From Streptomyces sedi (GTDB lineage: Bacteria > Actinomycetota > Actinomycetes > Streptomycetales > Streptomycetaceae), in contig NZ_VDGT01000001.1 of NCBI RefSeq assembly GCF_006335015.1, positions 62,001-126,000 of the forward strand: 64,000 nucleotides of DNA, in the 5' to 3' direction. The notes beneath the pieces are model-generated. The model did not search any database. It was not told the origin of the DNA and worked only from the letters and a program-made list of their open reading frames with translations. Positions 16,201 through 29,909 of this stretch are shown here, piece by piece. Made by a program: the position numbers and the translations under genes. Within the stretch, counting starts at the first letter, position 1. Every line of letters starts with the position of its first letter.

Positions 16201-19200
16201 CACACGGCCGGCGGTTCCGTCGACTGGAGCACCGCGTTCGCCCAACGGACCGAGCCCGCCGTCGAGTTGCCCACCTACGCCTTCCAGCGCCGCCACTACT
16301 GGCTGCGCGGCACCGAAGCGCCCAGGGACACCACCGGTTTCGGCCAGGCGCCCGCCGGCCACCCGCTGCTCGGCGCCGCCGTCGCCCTGCCCGGCACCGG
16401 CGGCATGGTGCTCACCGGCCGGCTCTCCGCCGCCGCCCACCCCTGGCTCGCCGACCACGCGATCCTCGACACGGTGCTGCTGCCCGGCACCGCGCTCGTC
16501 GAGCTCGCCGCGCACGCCGGTGAACTCACGGGCAGCCCCACCGTCGAGGAACTGACCCTCCAGGCCCCGCTCGTGCTGCCCGAACACGGCGGGGTCGCCC
16601 TCCAGGTGACGGTCGGCGGCGTCGACGAGTCCGGCCGCCGCGCCGTCGAGGTCTACTCGCGCGCCGAGGAGACCGCCGGCGGCGTCCCCGACGACGCCGA
16701 GGACGTGCCCTGGACGCTGCACGCCACCGGCGCCCTCGCGCCCGGACGACCGGCCGCCGCGACCGCGCGGGAGACCGGGGCGGCCTGGCCGCCGGCCGGC
16801 GCGACCGCCGTCGACGTCGGCGGCCTCTACGCCGGGCTCGCCGCCCGGGGATACGGCTACGGCCCGGTCTTCCAGGGCGTGCGCGCCGCCTGGCTCCTGG
16901 AGGGAGCCGTCTACGCCGAGGTCGCGCTGCCCCCCGAAGTCGCCGCCGAGGCCGCCGACTTCGGGCTCCACCCGGCGCTGCTCGACGCGGCGCTGCACTG
17001 CGCGGAGCTGCTGGAGCCCGGCTCCTCCGAGAAGGGCGCCGCCTCCGATGCGGGGCGCGCCAGTATCCCGTTCGCCTGGACCGGGGTGCGGCTGCACGCC
17101 AGGGGCGCCGCCACCGTGCGGGTCCGCGTCACCCCCGTGGGCGACCAGGCCGGCGGCGAGTCGCTGACCGTCGAACTGACCGACCCCGCCGGCGCCCCCG
17201 TCGCCACCGTCGACTCCCTCGTCTCCCGCCCGGTGCCCGCCGAGGCGCTCCGCGCCGACGCCGGCCCCGTCTACGGCCTCACCTGGCAGCGGCACGGCGC
17301 CGTTCCCTCGGCCGCGCCGACCACGCCGTGGACCACCGTTGAGACGGCCGCCGACCTGGCGCCCGGCGCCGAGGCCGTGCCGGGCCTCCATCTCGTCAAC
17401 GGCGTCCTCCCGTCGGAGGGCACCACCCCCGAACGGCTGCGCGCCGCCACCTCGCACGCGCTCGCGCTGCTCCAGGCGTGGACGGCGGTCGAGCGTCATT
17501 CCGAGGCCCGGCTCGTACTGGTAACCCGCGGCGCCCTGGCCGCCGTTCCGGGCGACCCGCCCGCCGACCCGGTGGCCGCCGCCGTCCGGGGACTGGTCCG
17601 CTCGGCGCAGGCCGAACACCCCGGCGCCTTCGTCCTCGTGGACGACGCGGCCGACAGCCCCACCCGCCCCGAGCGGATCGCCGCCGCCGTGCTCGCCATC
17701 GAACAGGCCACCGGCGAGACGGAGTTGGCGCTGCGCGACGACGCCGTCCGACTGCCGCGCGCCATCCGGCTGCCGGCACCGGCGCCGGAGACCCCCTCGC
17801 CCTGGACCGAGGGCGGCACCGTCCTGGTCACCGGCGGCACCGGCGGGCTCGGCGGCCTGGTCGCCCGGCACCTCGTCACCGAGCACGGCGTCCGCCGTCT
17901 GCTGCTCGCCAGCCGCAGCGGTGAACGGGCCGCCGGCGCGGCCGAACTGGTCGCCGAACTCGCCGAGTCGGGCGCCGAGGTCACCGTCGCCGCCTGCGAC
18001 GTCGCCGACCGCGAGGCGCTGGCCTCGCTGCTGGCGGCCGTCCCCGCCGAGGCCCCCCTGACCGGGGTCGTCCACACGGCCGGCGTGCTCGACGACGCCC
18101 TGCTCGCCGGGCTCACCCCCGAGCGCCTCGACACCGTGCTCCGCGCCAAGGCCGACGCCGCCTGGTACCTGCACGAGTTGACCAGTGAACTTGACCTGTC
18201 AGCTTTCGTGTTGTTCTCCTCGGCCGCCGGGCTGCTCGACGCCCCGGGCCAGGGCAACTACGCCGCCGCCAACGCGTTCCTCGACGCCCTCGCCCACCAC
18301 CGCCACGCCCTCGGCCTCCCGGCCCAGGCGCAGGTGTGGAGCGCCTGGACCGGGGAGCACGGCATGGCCGCCACGCTGAAGGCGGCCGACGTGCAGCGCA
18401 TCGACCGGCAGGGGCTGGTGGCGCTCTCCCCCGCCGACAGCCTGGCCCTCTTCGACCGGGCGCTGGCCGGCGACGACAACCCCGTGGCGCTGACCGTGCG
18501 GATCAACGCCACCGCCGTCCGCGCCCGGCCCGACGGCGTGCCGCCGCTGCTGCGCGGCGTCGTCCGCCCGGCGCCGCGCACCGTCGCCGACGGCGGCGCG
18601 GGCCGCGCCGACGCCACCGCCGAGACGCCGACGTCCGGCACCCCGTTCGCCCGTCGGCTCACCGAACTGACCAGTGCCGAACGCGAACGTTACGTGTTGG
18701 AACTGGTCCGCTCCCAGGTGGCCACCGTGCTGGGCCACGAGGGCGCCGAGGCCATCGCGCCGTCCCGCGCGTTCCAGGAACTGGGCTTCGACTCGCTGGC
18801 CGCCGTCGAACTGCGCAACCTGCTGATCAGGGCGACCGGCCTGCGGCTGCCCCCCACCCTGGTCTTCGACCACCCCAACTCGGCCGCACTCGCCGACCAT
18901 CTCGTCCGCGAGGCCGTCGGCAGCGCACCCGCCACGTCAACGACCGTTTCCGCGCGGCCGGTTGACGACGAGCCGCTGGCCATCGTCGGGATGAGCTGCC
19001 GCTTCCCCGGCGGGGTTACCAGTCCCGAGGAGCTGTGGCGACTGGTCGCCGACGAGCGCGACGGCGTCTCCACGTTCCCCGAGGACCGGGGCTGGAACAC
19101 CGCGGACCTGTATGACCCGGAGCCGGGCGTACCTGGTAAGAGCCTCACCAGGGAGGGTGGTTTCCTCCACGAGGCCGCCCAGTTCGACGCCGACTTCTTC

Positions 19201-22200
19201 GGCATCAGCCCGCGCGAGGCGTCCGCGATGGACCCGCAGCAGCGGTTGCTGCTGGAGACCTCCTGGGAGGCGCTGGAGCGCGCCGGCATCGACCCGCTGT
19301 CGGCCCGGGGCAGCCAGACCGGCGTCTTCGCCGGCGTCATGTACCACGACTGGGGCAGCACCCGGCTCGGCCAGGTCTCCGAGGAACTCGCCGGCTACCT
19401 CGGCAACGGCAGCCTCGCCAGCGTGGTCTCCGGCCGCGTCGCCTACGCCCTCGGCCTGGAGGGGCCGGCGGTCACCGTCGACACGGCCTGCTCCTCCTCG
19501 CTGGTCGCCCTCCACTGGGCGATCCAGGCGCTGCGCAACGGCGAGTGCTCGCTCGCCCTGGCGGGCGGCGTCACCGTGATGTCCACGCCCGACACCTTCG
19601 TCGACTTCAGCCGCCAGCGCGGCCTCTCCCCCGACGGCCGCTGCAAGGCGTTCTCCGGCGCCGCCGACGGCGTCGGCTGGGGCGAGGGCGTCGGCGTGCT
19701 GGTCGTGGAGCGGCTGTCGGACGCGCGGCGCAACGGTCATGAGGTGCTGGCCGTCATACGCGGTTCCGCCGTCAACCAGGACGGCGCCTCCAACGGACTG
19801 ACCGCCCCCAACGGCCCCTCGCAGCAGCGCGTCATCGAGCAGGCCCTCGCCACGGCCGGCCTCACCGCGGCCGGCGTCGACACCGTCGAGGGGCACGGCA
19901 CGGGCACCACGCTCGGCGACCCGATCGAGGCCCAGGCGCTGCTGGCCACCTACGGCCAGGAGCGCGCGGAAAGTGGTCAACCGCTGTGGCTGGGCTCGTT
20001 GAAGTCCAACATCGGCCACACCCAGGCCGCCGCCGGCGTCGGCGGCATCATCAAAATGGTCATGGCCATGCGCCACGGCCTGCTGCCGCGCACCCTCCAT
20101 GTTGACCAGCCCTCGCCCCACGTCGACTGGTCAACCGGAGCTGTTGAACTGCTGACCGAGGCCCGCGCCTGGGAGCGCGACGGGCACCCGCGCCGCGCCG
20201 GCGTCTCCTCGTTCGGGCTGAGCGGCACCAACGCCCACGTGATCCTGGAGGAGGCCCCGGAGACCGAGCCTGTCGAGGCGGCGCCGCGGGTCGAGCCCGC
20301 AGCCGTCCCGTGGCTGGTGGCCGGCAGGACCGCGGAGGCGCTGCGGGCCCAGGCCGGACGGCTGGTGACGTTCGTGCGCGAGCGCCCCGAGCTGACCCCC
20401 TCCGAGATCGGCCACGCGCTGGCCACCACCCGCGCGGCGCTGGAGCACCGGGCGGTGGTCGTCGGCGGCGACCGGGACGCGCTGCTGCGGGAGTTGGAGA
20501 ACCTCGCCAACGGGACCGCGGTCGGCGCCGCGAGGGACGAGGCCGCCGGGCGGACGGCGTTCGTGTTCTCGGGGCAGGGTGCGCAGCGGCGGGGGATGGG
20601 CCGGGAACTGTATGGCTCGTTCCCGGTGTTCGCGGCGGCGTGGGACGAGGTTCTGAGTCTTCTCGAACCCGAACTGCCGTTGTCGCTGCGGGACGTGGTC
20701 TGGCCGGCCGAGGACACCGAGTCGCCACTTGACCAGACGCTCTACACCCAGACGTCGATCTTCGCGTTCGAGGTGGCGCTGTATCGGTTGCTCGAATCCT
20801 TCGGGCTGCGGCCGGACTTCGTCGCCGGTCACTCCATCGGTGAGCTGGCCGCCGCGCACGTGGCCGGTGTGCTCTCGCTCGGCGACGCGGTCACGCTGGT
20901 CGGTGCCCGGGCGCGGCTGATGCAGGAGCTGCCGGAGGGTGGCGCGATGGTCGCGCTGGCCACCGACGAGGCGACCGCACGCGAACTGGTCGGCGACCGT
21001 GCGGATGTGTCGATCGCCGCCGTCAACGCCGCCCGCTCCGTGGTGATCTCCGGCGCGGAGGACGCGGTCTCCGGGATCGCGGACCGCTTCGAGGGGAAGA
21101 AGACGCGTCTTCGGGTCTCGCACGCCTTCCACTCGCCGCTGATGGACCCGATGCTGGAGGAGTTCCAGCGGGTCGCCGCCGGGATCACCTTCCAGGCGCC
21201 GACCATCCCCCTGGTCTCCACGGTCACCGGCCAACTGGTCAACCCGGACACCATGAACGACCCCCAGTACTGGACTGGTCAGGTCCGCGGCACCGTCCGC
21301 TTCGCCGACAGCGTCAGCACGTTGAACGGCCAGGGCGTGGGCACCATCGTCGAGGTCGGCCCCCAGCCCGCCCTCACCCCACTGGTCGGCGACGCGATCC
21401 CGACCCAGCGCAAGGACCACCACGAGACCACCCACCTGCTCCGCGCCCTCGGCACCCTCCACACCCAGGGCCATCCCCTCAACTGGTCAACCGCCTTCCC
21501 GGAGGCGCCGAACCGGCGCCTCGGGGACCTGCCGACCTACGCCTTCCAGCACAAGCGGTACTGGATCGACGCCGTCGCCTCCGCGGGCGACCCCACCGGG
21601 TTCGGCCAGGCGCCCGCCGGCCACCCCATGCTCGGGGCGGCGGTTGTGCTGCCCGCATCCGGCGGGACGGTGTTCACCGGCCGGCTCGCCGGTGACACGC
21701 AGACGTGGATCGGCGACCACGCGGTGCACGGCACGACGATCCTGCCGGGCACCGGCTTCGTCGAACTCGCCCTGCACGCCGGCGACCGCGTCGGCTGCCC
21801 CGCGCTCGACGAGTTGACCAGTCATGCGCCGCTCACCCTCGCCGAGGGCGGTGCGGCGGCCGTGCAGGTCGTCGTCGGCGGCGAGGACGGCTCGGGCCGC
21901 AGGACCGTGGAGATCTACGCCCGCCCGGAGAGCCGGGACGCCGCCGAGGACCCGGCCGACGGCTGGACCCTGCACGCCTCGGGCACGCTGGCGCCGCAGG
22001 GGCGGCCGGCGGACTTCGACCTGACGCAGTGGCCGCCACCGGGCGCGACCCCCATCGACGTGGGTGACGCCTACGCCCGGCTGACCGAGCGCGGCTACGG
22101 CTACGGCCCCGCGTTCCAGGGCCTGCGGGCGGCCTGGCGGCGCGGCGACGACATCTTCACCGAGGCGGCGTTCGCGCCCGAGGTCGGGGAGGACGCCTCC

Positions 22201-25200
22201 CGCTACGCGTTGCACCCGGCGCTGCTGGACGCCGCCATGCACGCGGATCTCCTGGACGACGCGGAGGGGCCGACGCTGCTGCCGTTCTCCTGGAGCGGGG
22301 TCAGTTCCTACGCGACCGGCGCCGGCGAGCTGCGGATGTGGATCTCGCGGATCAGGGGGGCCGAGGTGTCCGCGATGCGGATCGCGGACGGCGCCGGCCG
22401 CCCGGTCGCCGCCGTGGAATCGCTGGTCTCCCGCCCGGTCGACCGGGAACGCCTGGCACGCGACAGCGCCAGGACCGGTCGCGATCCGCTTTACCAGGTG
22501 CGGTGGAACGCGCTGACCACTTCGCCCGGTCAGGCGCCGACCAGCTGGGCCGTACTGGGCGACACGCGCCCGGAGTTGACCGGTGCGAGCGCCCATCACC
22601 CTGACCTGACCACGCTGTTGACCAGTCTTGACTCGGGACCGGCGCCCGAGGTGGTGGTCCTGCCGGTGCCGGCGGCGGATGACGGCGACGGCGACGGCCT
22701 GCCGGAGCGGACCCTCGCCGTCACCCAGCGGACGTTGGCGCTGCTGCGCGACTGGCTGGCCGAGAGCCGGCTGGCCTCGACCCGGCTGGTGGTGCTGACC
22801 GGCAACGCCGTGCGCGTCGAGTCGGCGGACGACGACCGGATCGACCTCACCCAGTCCCCCGTCTGGGGCCTGGTGCGCGCGGCTGCCGAGGAGAACCCGG
22901 GACGGTTCGCCGTTCTGGACGTCGACGGCACGGAGGCGTCGGCGCGGGCCGTGCCGGCCGCGGTGGCGTCGAAGGAGCCGGAGGCCGCGGTACGAGCCGG
23001 ACGCGTTCATCTGCCGCGTCTGGCCCGCGTCAACGAGAGCGGCCCCGCGGGCGAGGAGCGGCTCTGGCGCCGGGACGGCACCGTGCTGGTGACCGGAGGC
23101 ACGGGCGGCCTCGGCGCGCTGGTCGCGCGCCATCTTGTGACCGCCCACGGGGTGCGGCATCTGGTACTGACCAGTCGTCGCGGCGACCAGGCGCCAGGAG
23201 CCGCCGAACTCGTCTCGGAGCTGGTGGAGTTGGGGGCGCGGGTGACGGTCGCCGCGTGCGATGTCGCCGAGCGCCCGGCCGTCGCCGCCGTCCTGGACGC
23301 CATCCCCGCCGCCCATCCCCTGACCGGTGTCGTCCACGCCGCCGGGGTCGCGGACAGCGGGATGATCGGCAACCTCACCGAGCGCCAGACCGAGCGGGTG
23401 CTGCGCCCCAAGGTGGACGGCGCCTGGCACCTGCACGAGTTGACCAGTCATCTCGAACTGTCGGCGTTCGTGCTGTTCTCGTCCGCCGGCGGCCTCGTGC
23501 TCGCCGCCGGGCAGGCCAACTACGCCGCGGCCAACGTCTTCCTCGACGCCCTCGCCCACCACCGCCGGGGGCTCGGCCTGCCGGCCTCCTCCATGGCCTG
23601 GGGGCTGTGGAACCAGAACACCGGTCTCGGCGGCGAGTTGGGCGAGGCGGACCTGCGTCGCATGGCGCGGCTCGGGCTGCCCGCGTGGGAGGTGGAGGCC
23701 GGCCTCGCCGTCTTCGACCGGGCGCTGACCGCCGGCGGCCCCGCCCCCGTGGCGGTGCGCGTCGACACCGCGGCGCTGCGCGCCCGCGGCGAGCGGGTGC
23801 CGGCGCTGCTGCGCGCCCTCGCCGGACCCCGCGGGGCGGCGGCCACACCGGCCGCGGCCTCCCAGGTCGTCGCGTCCCCGCTGGCCGAGCGGCTCGCCGG
23901 CCTCACCGAGTCCGAGAGTGACCGGCTGCTGCTCGACCTGGTGCGCGGCCATGTGGCCGCCGTGCTGGGGCACGAAGGCGTGGAGGCGATCGAACCGACG
24001 CGCGCCTTCCGCGAGTTGGGTTTCGACTCGCTGGCCGCCGTCGAGCTGCGCAACGCACTGACCAGTTCGACCGGTGTCACCCTGCCGGCCACACTGGTCT
24101 TTGACCACCCCAACACCCGCGCCGTGGTCGACCTGTTGAAGCCGCAGCTCACCGGGTCCGCCGAAACCGGCTCCGGGCGCGCGGCGGCCACGGTGTCGAG
24201 CGCGCACACCGACGAGCCGATCGCCATCGTCGGCATGAGCTGCCGCTACCCCGGCGGTGTGCGCAGCCCCGAGGACCTCTGGCGGCTGGTGTTCGACGGG
24301 ACCGACGCGGTCGCGGGCTTCCCGACGGACCGCGGCTGGGACATCGCCGGGCTGTACTCACCGGAGCCCGAGGACGACCGGATCTACACCCGCGAGGGCG
24401 GATTCCTGCGCGACGGGACGGAGTTCGACCCCGACTTCTTCGGGATCGGCCCCCGGGAGGCACTCGGCATGGACCCGCAGCAGCGGCTGCTGCTGGAGAC
24501 CTCCTGGGAGGCGCTGGAGCGCGCCGGCATCGACCCGCGGTCGATCCGCGGCAGCCAGACCGGCGTCTTCGCCGGCGTCATGTACGACGACTACGGCACC
24601 CGTCTGGGCGACAGGGTGCCGGCCGACATCGCCGGCTACCTCGGCAACGGCAGCGCGATCAGCATCCTCTCCGGCCGTGTGGCCTACACCTTCGGCTTCG
24701 AGGGCCCGACCATGTCGGTGGACACCGCCTGCTCGTCCTCCTCCGTCGCACTGCACCTCGCTGCCCAGTCCCTGCGGGGCGGCGAGTGTTCGCTGGCGCT
24801 GGCCGGCGGGGTGACGTTCCTGTCCACCACGGATGTCTTCGTCGACTTCAGCCGTCAGCGCGGCCTCTCCCCCGACGGCCGCTGCAAGGCGTTCTCCGGC
24901 GCCGCCGACGGCGTCGGCTGGGGCGAGGGCGTCGGGATGCTGGTACTGGAGAAGTTGTCGGACGCGCGGCGCAACGGTCATGAGGTGCTGGCGGTCATAC
25001 GCGGTTCGGCCGTGAACCAGGACGGCGCCTCCAACGGACTGACCGCCCCCAACGGCCCGTCCCAACAGCGCGTGATCCGCGCGGCGTTGGCCAACGCGCG
25101 GCTCGCCCCCGCCGAGGTCGACCTGGTCGAGGGCCACGGCACGGGCACCACGCTCGGCGACCCGATCGAGGCCCAGGCACTGCTGGCCACCTACGGCCAG

Positions 25201-28200
25201 GAGCGCGCGGAAAGTGGTCAACCGCTGTGGCTGGGCTCGTTGAAATCCAACATCGGCCACACCCAGGCCGCCGCCGGCGTCGGCGGCATCATCAAGACGG
25301 TCATGGCCATGCGCCACGGCGTCATGCCGAAGACCCTCCATGTTGACCAGCCCTCGCCCCACGTCGACTGGTCAAGCGGCGCCGTCGAACTGCTGACCGA
25401 GGCCAGGGCGTGGGAACGCGACGGCCATCCGCGCCGCGCCGCCGTCTCCTCGTTCGGGCTGAGCGGTACCAACGCCCACGTGATCCTGGAGGAGGCACCC
25501 GACACCTCCCCACCCGCCGACGCCCGTCCGGCGCCGGCCCCCGAGCCCGTCGCGGTCCCGTGGGTCGTCTCCGCACGCTCGGCTCCGGCGCTGCGGGCGC
25601 AGGCACAGCGACTGGTGTCGTTCCTCAAGGAACGCCCGGAGCTGACGCCGTCCGAGGTGGGCTACTCGTTGGCCACGACGCGGGCGACGTTCGAGCACCG
25701 TGCGGTGGTCGTCGGCGGCGATCTGGAGTCGCTGCGGCGGGAGTTGGAGTCCGTCGTGACCGAGGGCGCGGCCTCGGCCGCCCCGGGCTCGGCTGGTCCG
25801 GTGGCGTTCGTGTTCTCGGGGCAGGGCGCGCAGCGGCGTGGGATGGGTCGGGAGTTGTATGACTCGTTCCCGGTGTTCGCGGCGGCGTGGGACGAGGTTC
25901 TGAGTCTTCTCGAACCTGAACTGCCGTTGTCGCTGCGGGACGTGGTCTGGCCGGCCGAGGACACCGAGTCGCCACTTGACCAGACGCTCTACACCCAGAC
26001 GGCGCTCTTCGCCTTCGAGGTGGCCCTCTACCGGCTGCTGGAGTCCTTCGGCCTGCGGCCGGACTTCGTCGCGGGGCACTCGATCGGCGAGCTGGCCGCC
26101 GCCCATGTCGCCGGAGTGCTCTCCCTGACGGACGCGACGAAGCTGGTGGCCGCGCGGGCACGGTTGATACAGGCGTTGCCCGAGGGCGGCGCGATGGTCG
26201 CCTTGGCGACGGATGAGGCCACCGCGCGGGAGCTGATCGGCGACCGGAACGACGTGACGATCGCCGCCGTCAACGCGGCCCGTTCCGTGGTGATCTCCGG
26301 CGCCGAGGACGCGGTCACCGAGATCGCCGCCCGGTTCGAGGGCAAGCAGACCCGCCTGCGGGTCTCCCACGCCTTCCACTCCCCACTCATGGACCCGATG
26401 CTGGCCGAGTTCCAACAGGTCGCCGCCAAAGTCACGTTCCAGGCGCCGACCATCCCCCTGGTCTCCACCGTCACCGGCCAACTGGTCAACCCCGAGACCA
26501 TGAACGATCCCGAGTACTGGACTGGTCAGGTCCGAGGCACCGTCCGCTTCGCCGACAGCGTCAGCACGTTGAACAACCAGGGCGTGCGCACGATCGTCGA
26601 GGTCGGCCCCCAACCCGCCCTCACCCCCCTGCTCGACAACGCCATCCCCACCCAACGCAAGGACAACGACGAAACCACCCACCTCCTCCGCGCCCTCGCC
26701 ACCCTCCACACCCAGGGCCACACCCTCAACTGGTCAACCACGTTCGCCCAACCCCCGCAGCGCGGGGTCCAGTTGCCCACCTACGCCTTCCAGCACAAGA
26801 GGTACTGGATCGACGCCGTCGCCTCCGCCGGCGACCCGACCGGACTCGGACAGTTGCCGGCCACTCATCCGCTGCTCGGCGCGGCCGTCGCCCTGCCGGG
26901 CATGGACGGCGTGCTACTGACCGGACGGCTCGCGGCGGACTCCCAGTCGTGGCTGGCCGACCACCGGATTCTCGGCGCGACGATCCTGCCGGGCACGGCG
27001 CTGGTCGATCTCGCCGTGCACGCCGGTGAACAGGCGGGTTGCCCGGTGATCGACGAGCTGACGCTGGAGGCGCCGCTTCCCGTTCCCGACGAGGACGTGC
27101 TGGACGTCCAGGTCACCGTGGGCGCTGCCGAGGGGTCCGGGCTGCGTGGCGTGGAGATCCACTCCCGCCCGGCGGCGGCCGGCCTCGCCCCGGGCGAGGG
27201 CTGGACCCGCCACGCCGTCGGCGTGCTGGCACCGGCGTTCGACGACGAGGTGCCGCCGGTGGGGGCGACCTGGCCGCCCGAGGGCGCCGTGCCGGTCGCC
27301 ACCGACACCATGTACGAGACGCTGGCGGCGGCTGGCTACGACTACGGCCCGCAGTTCCGCGGGGTGCGCGCGATCTGGCGGCACGGCGAGGACGTGTACG
27401 GCGAGATCGCCCTGCCGGACGACGCGGTCGGCGCCGGGTCGTTCGGCGTTCACCCGGCGCTGCTGGACGCGGCGCTGCACCTCACCGACTTCCTGCCCGG
27501 CGGCGAGGGTGCCGCGGAAGGTGGGGAGGAGGAGACGCGCATCCCGTTCGCGTGGAGCGGGGTCCGCTTCCACGGTGTCGGCCCGCGTGCGCTCCGGGTG
27601 CGGATGCGGGCGGCCGGCGCCGGGGGTGGCGCGGTCTCGATGGCCATCGCCGACGACTCCGGCGCGCCGGTGGCCTCCGTCGCCTCGCTCGCCCTGCGGC
27701 CGGTGACCCCGGAACAGCTGGGCACCGGGCCGCAGTCGCTGTACCGCTTGGACTGGTCAACCGTTCCGCTGACCGGCGGCGACTCTGTTGAACGAACGCA
27801 ACTCACCGAGCTGGCCGAGGTGTTCGACATGTCGGGCACGGCCGGTGTCGCCGAACTGGTCGTGTTCCGGGCGCGCGCCGACGAGGCCGAGACCTCGTCG
27901 GAGGAGGGCGGGCTGCCGGCGGCGGTCGGCCGGACCGTCGTCGAGGTGCTGGACGCCCTGCGCTCCTGGCTCGCCGACGAACGGTTCCACGGCCGGCTGG
28001 TCGTGGTCACGCGCGACGCCGTGCGGGCCGGCGAGTCCGGTGACGGTTCGCTCGACCTGGTCCAGGCCCCGGTCTGGGGGCTGGTCAGGGCCGCGCAGGC
28101 GGAGAATCCCGGCCGGTTCACGGTGATCGACGTGGACGGTTCCGAGGAGTCGGAACGGGCACTGGCCGCCGCCGCCGCGACCGGTGAGCCCGAGCTGGCG

Positions 28201-29643
28201 CTCCGCCGGGGCGTGGCGCTGGCGCCACGACTGGCCAGGTCCGGAGCGACGAGCGAGGGCACCGCGTGGAACGCCGAGGGCACCGTGCTGGTGACCGGCG
28301 GCCTCGGCGGCCTCGGCCGCCTGGTGGCGCGCCATCTCGTGACCGAGCACGGGGTGCGGCATCTGCTGTTGACCAGTCGCCGGGGCGACCGGGCCCCGGG
28401 GGCGGAGGAACTGGTTGACGAACTGGTCAGCCTGGGCGCGGAGGTCACCGTCGCGGCCTGCGATGTCGCCGACCGCGCGGCCGTCGCGGCCGTCCTCGAC
28501 GCCGTCCCGGCCGACCGTCCGCTCACCGGCGTCGTCCACGCCGCCGGGGTGATGGACAACGGGGTGCTCGCGGACCAGACCCCGGAGCGTGTGGCCCGGG
28601 TGCTGCGGTCGAAGGTGGACGGTGCCTGGCACCTGCACGAGCTGACCAGTGGTCTCGAACTGTCCGCCTTCGTGCTCTTCTCCTCCGTCGGCGGGCTGAT
28701 CCTCGCCGCCGGGCAGGCCAACTACGCCGCCGCCAACGTCTTCCTCGACGCGCTCGCCCACCGTCGCCGCGCCCAGGGGCTGCCTGCGGCCTCCATGGCG
28801 TGGGGGCTGTGGGAGGGCACCGCGGGGGCCGACGAGGGGACCAGGGGGGTCGATGCCGGCCGGATCGGCAGGCTCGGCGTGCGGGAGCTGTCCGCGGAGA
28901 AGGGCCTGGCGCTCTTCGACGCGGCGTTGGCCTCCGGTGAGGCAATGCCGGTCCCGGTCTCGCTCGACCTGGCGGCGCTGCGTTCCCGTCCCGACGAACT
29001 CCCCGCGGTGCTCCGCGGGTTCGGTCCGGCGACGCGTGCGGCGCGCCCCTCGGCCGAGGAGGCGTCGGCCTCGGGAGCGGCCGACGGCGCCACGGAGGCG
29101 GCCGAGGACGACCGTCCGCTGGCCGAGCGGCTGGCGGAGCTGCCCTGGGAAGAGGCGGGCCGCACGCTGGTCCAACTGGTAAGGACCCATGTCGCCGCCG
29201 TGCTCGGGCACGAGGGGCCGGAGGCGGTCGCGCCCGAACGCGGCTTCCTGGAGCTGGGGTTGGACTCCCTCGCGGCCCTGGAGCTGCGCAACAGGCTGAG
29301 CGGTGCCACCGGCGAGCGGCTGCCCGCCACACTGATCTACGACTACCCGAGCACGGACTCCGTCGCCGACTACCTGCGGCTGGAGATGGTCGGTGAGGAG
29401 CCGACGACGAGCGCCGTGTCGGAGATGGAGGAGGAACTGGTCAGGCTGGAGTCGGTGATGCTGGACGCACGTCCCGACGACGCCGAGGCCGCGAGGATCG
29501 AGAGTCGGCTGCGGGCACTGGTCTCCAAGTGGTCGGAGACGCACCGTGGCGCGGACGCCGCCGACGAGGAGGAGGACGCACTGGCCGCGGCCACCGCCGA
29601 CGAGTTGTTCGACATGCTGGATGACGAGTTGAACGACCGCTGA
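13264..29643 (+). CDS. Type I PKS A: loading ACP and modules 1-3
   Basis: A 5459-residue modular synthase. It opens with a lone ACP (Ser74 in LGFDSL) and has no KS or AT before it, so the starter must be delivered by another enzyme. Module 1: KS (Cys309), AT (Ser764, HAFH 860-863), DH (His1065, Asp1241), KR (Tyr1666), ACP (Ser1844). Module 2: KS (Cys2076), AT (Ser2524, HAFH from 2620), DH (His2819, Asp2989), KR (Tyr3420), ACP (Ser3589). Module 3: KS (Cys3823), AT (Ser4273, HAFH from 4369), DH (His4567, Asp4735), KR (Tyr5154), ACP (Ser5335), then a helical docking tail ending [21 protein letters not shown] predicts malonyl-CoA throughout, and each module should yield a double bond. DH1 has Asp1069 in place of the Gly of HxxxGxxxxP. 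GGAG lies seven bases before the ATG. It is convergent with PKS D. Confidence 0.96.
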   Translation: MSEPEDLIPKSADDARGSEAALSERLAGLPATAREDILVDLVWTHTEAVLTAIDQDPPDGSGADLTFQDLGFDSLAAVDLHERLAAASGVDLPVTLVFDHPTPRAVALFLDDALVGEDTPAAPRATLAERAPALSDEPIAIVGVGCRYPGGATSPDALWRLVDDERHVLSPLPDDRGWDIDGIYDPDPGKAGKSYVRHAAFLDSAGEFDADFFGISPREATAMDPQQRLVLELCWEALERGGFDPHTLRGSTTGVFVGAEPQEYGVRLHEAPDGLDGYLLTGTAPSVVSGRAAYALGLEGPTLTVDTACSGSLVALHLACQSLRAGESTLALAGGVAVMGNPGVFTAFSRQRGLAADGRVKPFAAAADGTGWGEGAGVLVLERLSDARRNGHRVWAVVRGSAINQDGASNGLTAPNGPSQQRVIEQALAATRLTPADVDAVEAHGTGTTLGDPIEAQALLATYGQERPEGGEPLWLGSIKSNIGHTQAAAGVAGVIKMVMAMRERRLPRSLHVDAPTPHVDWSAGAVELLTEARPWEPGDRPRRAGVSSFGISGTNAHVILEEAPAEEPAEQPEAELPGPALPLTPLVVSARTGDALRAQASALHAHLTERDTDLADAGHALATTRAALERRAVVLAEDRDHALRALAALAAGQRETGGLVTGDETAPRGKTAFLFSGQGSQRTGMGRELYETFPVFAAALGAVTAQFDPMLERPLREVMWREDERETLERTEYTQPALFAVEVALHRLLESFGLRPDYVAGHSVGEIAAAHVAGVLSLEDAAVLVSARARLMGQLPAGGAMLAVEATEDAVRALLGDRDDLAIAAVNGPRSVVVSGAEEAVARIAERIEGRTTRLRVSHAFHSPLMEPMLAEFRRVASVLDYAPPRVALVSNVTGALATADEVCDPEYWVRHVREAVRFGDGVTTLENAGIATFVEVGPDSTLTALARASLTGDARCFATLRRDRPEPAELLAALARVHTAGGSVDWSTAFAQRTEPAVELPTYAFQRRHYWLRGTEAPRDTTGFGQAPAGHPLLGAAVALPGTGGMVLTGRLSAAAHPWLADHAILDTVLLPGTALVELAAHAGELTGSPTVEELTLQAPLVLPEHGGVALQVTVGGVDESGRRAVEVYSRAEETAGGVPDDAEDVPWTLHATGALAPGRPAAATARETGAAWPPAGATAVDVGGLYAGLAARGYGYGPVFQGVRAAWLLEGAVYAEVALPPEVAAEAADFGLHPALLDAALHCAELLEPGSSEKGAASDAGRASIPFAWTGVRLHARGAATVRVRVTPVGDQAGGESLTVELTDPAGAPVATVDSLVSRPVPAEALRADAGPVYGLTWQRHGAVPSAAPTTPWTTVETAADLAPGAEAVPGLHLVNGVLPSEGTTPERLRAATSHALALLQAWTAVERHSEARLVLVTRGALAAVPGDPPADPVAAAVRGLVRSAQAEHPGAFVLVDDAADSPTRPERIAAAVLAIEQATGETELALRDDAVRLPRAIRLPAPAPETPSPWTEGGTVLVTGGTGGLGGLVARHLVTEHGVRRLLLASRSGERAAGAAELVAELAESGAEVTVAACDVADREALASLLAAVPAEAPLTGVVHTAGVLDDALLAGLTPERLDTVLRAKADAAWYLHELTSELDLSAFVLFSSAAGLLDAPGQGNYAAANAFLDALAHHRHALGLPAQAQVWSAWTGEHGMAATLKAADVQRIDRQGLVALSPADSLALFDRALAGDDNPVALTVRINATAVRARPDGVPPLLRGVVRPAPRTVADGGAGRADATAETPTSGTPFARRLTELTSAERERYVLELVRSQVATVLGHEGAEAIAPSRAFQELGFDSLAAVELRNLLIRATGLRLPPTLVFDHPNSAALADHLVREAVGSAPATSTTVSARPVDDEPLAIVGMSCRFPGGVTSPEELWRLVADERDGVSTFPEDRGWNTADLYDPEPGVPGKSLTREGGFLHEAAQFDADFFGISPREASAMDPQQRLLLETSWEALERAGIDPLSARGSQTGVFAGVMYHDWGSTRLGQVSEELAGYLGNGSLASVVSGRVAYALGLEGPAVTVDTACSSSLVALHWAIQALRNGECSLALAGGVTVMSTPDTFVDFSRQRGLSPDGRCKAFSGAADGVGWGEGVGVLVVERLSDARRNGHEVLAVIRGSAVNQDGASNGLTAPNGPSQQRVIEQALATAGLTAAGVDTVEGHGTGTTLGDPIEAQALLATYGQERAESGQPLWLGSLKSNIGHTQAAAGVGGIIKMVMAMRHGLLPRTLHVDQPSPHVDWSTGAVELLTEARAWERDGHPRRAGVSSFGLSGTNAHVILEEAPETEPVEAAPRVEPAAVPWLVAGRTAEALRAQAGRLVTFVRERPELTPSEIGHALATTRAALEHRAVVVGGDRDALLRELENLANGTAVGAARDEAAGRTAFVFSGQGAQRRGMGRELYGSFPVFAAAWDEVLSLLEPELPLSLRDVVWPAEDTESPLDQTLYTQTSIFAFEVALYRLLESFGLRPDFVAGHSIGELAAAHVAGVLSLGDAVTLVGARARLMQELPEGGAMVALATDEATARELVGDRADVSIAAVNAARSVVISGAEDAVSGIADRFEGKKTRLRVSHAFHSPLMDPMLEEFQRVAAGITFQAPTIPLVSTVTGQLVNPDTMNDPQYWTGQVRGTVRFADSVSTLNGQGVGTIVEVGPQPALTPLVGDAIPTQRKDHHETTHLLRALGTLHTQGHPLNWSTAFPEAPNRRLGDLPTYAFQHKRYWIDAVASAGDPTGFGQAPAGHPMLGAAVVLPASGGTVFTGRLAGDTQTWIGDHAVHGTTILPGTGFVELALHAGDRVGCPALDELTSHAPLTLAEGGAAAVQVVVGGEDGSGRRTVEIYARPESRDAAEDPADGWTLHASGTLAPQGRPADFDLTQWPPPGATPIDVGDAYARLTERGYGYGPAFQGLRAAWRRGDDIFTEAAFAPEVGEDASRYALHPALLDAAMHADLLDDAEGPTLLPFSWSGVSSYATGAGELRMWISRIRGAEVSAMRIADGAGRPVAAVESLVSRPVDRERLARDSARTGRDPLYQVRWNALTTSPGQAPTSWAVLGDTRPELTGASAHHPDLTTLLTSLDSGPAPEVVVLPVPAADDGDGDGLPERTLAVTQRTLALLRDWLAESRLASTRLVVLTGNAVRVESADDDRIDLTQSPVWGLVRAAAEENPGRFAVLDVDGTEASARAVPAAVASKEPEAAVRAGRVHLPRLARVNESGPAGEERLWRRDGTVLVTGGTGGLGALVARHLVTAHGVRHLVLTSRRGDQAPGAAELVSELVELGARVTVAACDVAERPAVAAVLDAIPAAHPLTGVVHAAGVADSGMIGNLTERQTERVLRPKVDGAWHLHELTSHLELSAFVLFSSAGGLVLAAGQANYAAANVFLDALAHHRRGLGLPASSMAWGLWNQNTGLGGELGEADLRRMARLGLPAWEVEAGLAVFDRALTAGGPAPVAVRVDTAALRARGERVPALLRALAGPRGAAATPAAASQVVASPLAERLAGLTESESDRLLLDLVRGHVAAVLGHEGVEAIEPTRAFRELGFDSLAAVELRNALTSSTGVTLPATLVFDHPNTRAVVDLLKPQLTGSAETGSGRAAATVSSAHTDEPIAIVGMSCRYPGGVRSPEDLWRLVFDGTDAVAGFPTDRGWDIAGLYSPEPEDDRIYTREGGFLRDGTEFDPDFFGIGPREALGMDPQQRLLLETSWEALERAGIDPRSIRGSQTGVFAGVMYDDYGTRLGDRVPADIAGYLGNGSAISILSGRVAYTFGFEGPTMSVDTACSSSSVALHLAAQSLRGGECSLALAGGVTFLSTTDVFVDFSRQRGLSPDGRCKAFSGAADGVGWGEGVGMLVLEKLSDARRNGHEVLAVIRGSAVNQDGASNGLTAPNGPSQQRVIRAALANARLAPAEVDLVEGHGTGTTLGDPIEAQALLATYGQERAESGQPLWLGSLKSNIGHTQAAAGVGGIIKTVMAMRHGVMPKTLHVDQPSPHVDWSSGAVELLTEARAWERDGHPRRAAVSSFGLSGTNAHVILEEAPDTSPPADARPAPAPEPVAVPWVVSARSAPALRAQAQRLVSFLKERPELTPSEVGYSLATTRATFEHRAVVVGGDLESLRRELESVVTEGAASAAPGSAGPVAFVFSGQGAQRRGMGRELYDSFPVFAAAWDEVLSLLEPELPLSLRDVVWPAEDTESPLDQTLYTQTALFAFEVALYRLLESFGLRPDFVAGHSIGELAAAHVAGVLSLTDATKLVAARARLIQALPEGGAMVALATDEATARELIGDRNDVTIAAVNAARSVVISGAEDAVTEIAARFEGKQTRLRVSHAFHSPLMDPMLAEFQQVAAKVTFQAPTIPLVSTVTGQLVNPETMNDPEYWTGQVRGTVRFADSVSTLNNQGVRTIVEVGPQPALTPLLDNAIPTQRKDNDETTHLLRALATLHTQGHTLNWSTTFAQPPQRGVQLPTYAFQHKRYWIDAVASAGDPTGLGQLPATHPLLGAAVALPGMDGVLLTGRLAADSQSWLADHRILGATILPGTALVDLAVHAGEQAGCPVIDELTLEAPLPVPDEDVLDVQVTVGAAEGSGLRGVEIHSRPAAAGLAPGEGWTRHAVGVLAPAFDDEVPPVGATWPPEGAVPVATDTMYETLAAAGYDYGPQFRGVRAIWRHGEDVYGEIALPDDAVGAGSFGVHPALLDAALHLTDFLPGGEGAAEGGEEETRIPFAWSGVRFHGVGPRALRVRMRAAGAGGGAVSMAIADDSGAPVASVASLALRPVTPEQLGTGPQSLYRLDWSTVPLTGGDSVERTQLTELAEVFDMSGTAGVAELVVFRARADEAETSSEEGGLPAAVGRTVVEVLDALRSWLADERFHGRLVVVTRDAVRAGESGDGSLDLVQAPVWGLVRAAQAENPGRFTVIDVDGSEESERALAAAAATGEPELALRRGVALAPRLARSGATSEGTAWNAEGTVLVTGGLGGLGRLVARHLVTEHGVRHLLLTSRRGDRAPGAEELVDELVSLGAEVTVAACDVADRAAVAAVLDAVPADRPLTGVVHAAGVMDNGVLADQTPERVARVLRSKVDGAWHLHELTSGLELSAFVLFSSVGGLILAAGQANYAAANVFLDALAHRRRAQGLPAASMAWGLWEGTAGADEGTRGVDAGRIGRLGVRELSAEKGLALFDAALASGEAMPVPVSLDLAALRSRPDELPAVLRGFGPATRAARPSAEEASASGAADGATEAAEDDRPLAERLAELPWEEAGRTLVQLVRTHVAAVLGHEGPEAVAPERGFLELGLDSLAALELRNRLSGATGERLPATLIYDYPSTDSVADYLRLEMVGEEPTTSAVSEMEEELVRLESVMLDARPDDAEAARIESRLRALVSKWSETHRGADAADEEEDALAAATADELFDMLDDELNDR

Positions 29644-29664
29644 TCCCCCACTGACCACCGCCCT

Positions 29665-29720
29665 GAGACGGCGGGTGTCCGGAGCCTCTTCCCCCTCGGC
29701 TTCCGGTCACCCGCCGTCTC
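29665..29720. terminator. Terminator after PKS A
   Basis: GAGACGGCGGGTG at 29665-29677 pairs with CACCCGCCGTCTC at 29708-29720. An inner CCGGAGCC/GGCTTCCGG pairing extends the structure. It begins 22 bases after the PKS A stop. Confidence 0.8.
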
Positions 29721-29805
29721 GCCTTGTTCGTACCGGCGCTCGGATCCGCCGTACCGCCGAGTGCGGTCATGACCGGTGGGGCGGTGGGGCGGTGGGCAAC
29801 GAGAA

Positions 29806-29854
29806 AGGGCGGTCGGTTTCCCCGCGCGGTTGCGCGCGGGGAAACCGACCGCCC
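29806..29854. terminator. Strong terminator after PKS D, stem of about 22 bp
   Basis: GGGCGGTCGGTTTCCCCGCG, starting at 29807, is mirrored by the arm ending at 29854, with a loop of about four bases. It lies 55 bases beyond the PKS D stop on the minus strand. With the preceding hairpin it insulates the two convergent PKS transcripts. The 266-bp gap holds no gene. Confidence 0.88.
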
Positions 29855-29909
29855 GAGGAAGGCCCTCCCGAGGGCGCGGCGGGAGTTGCGCACTCCCGCC
29901 GCACCGCGT

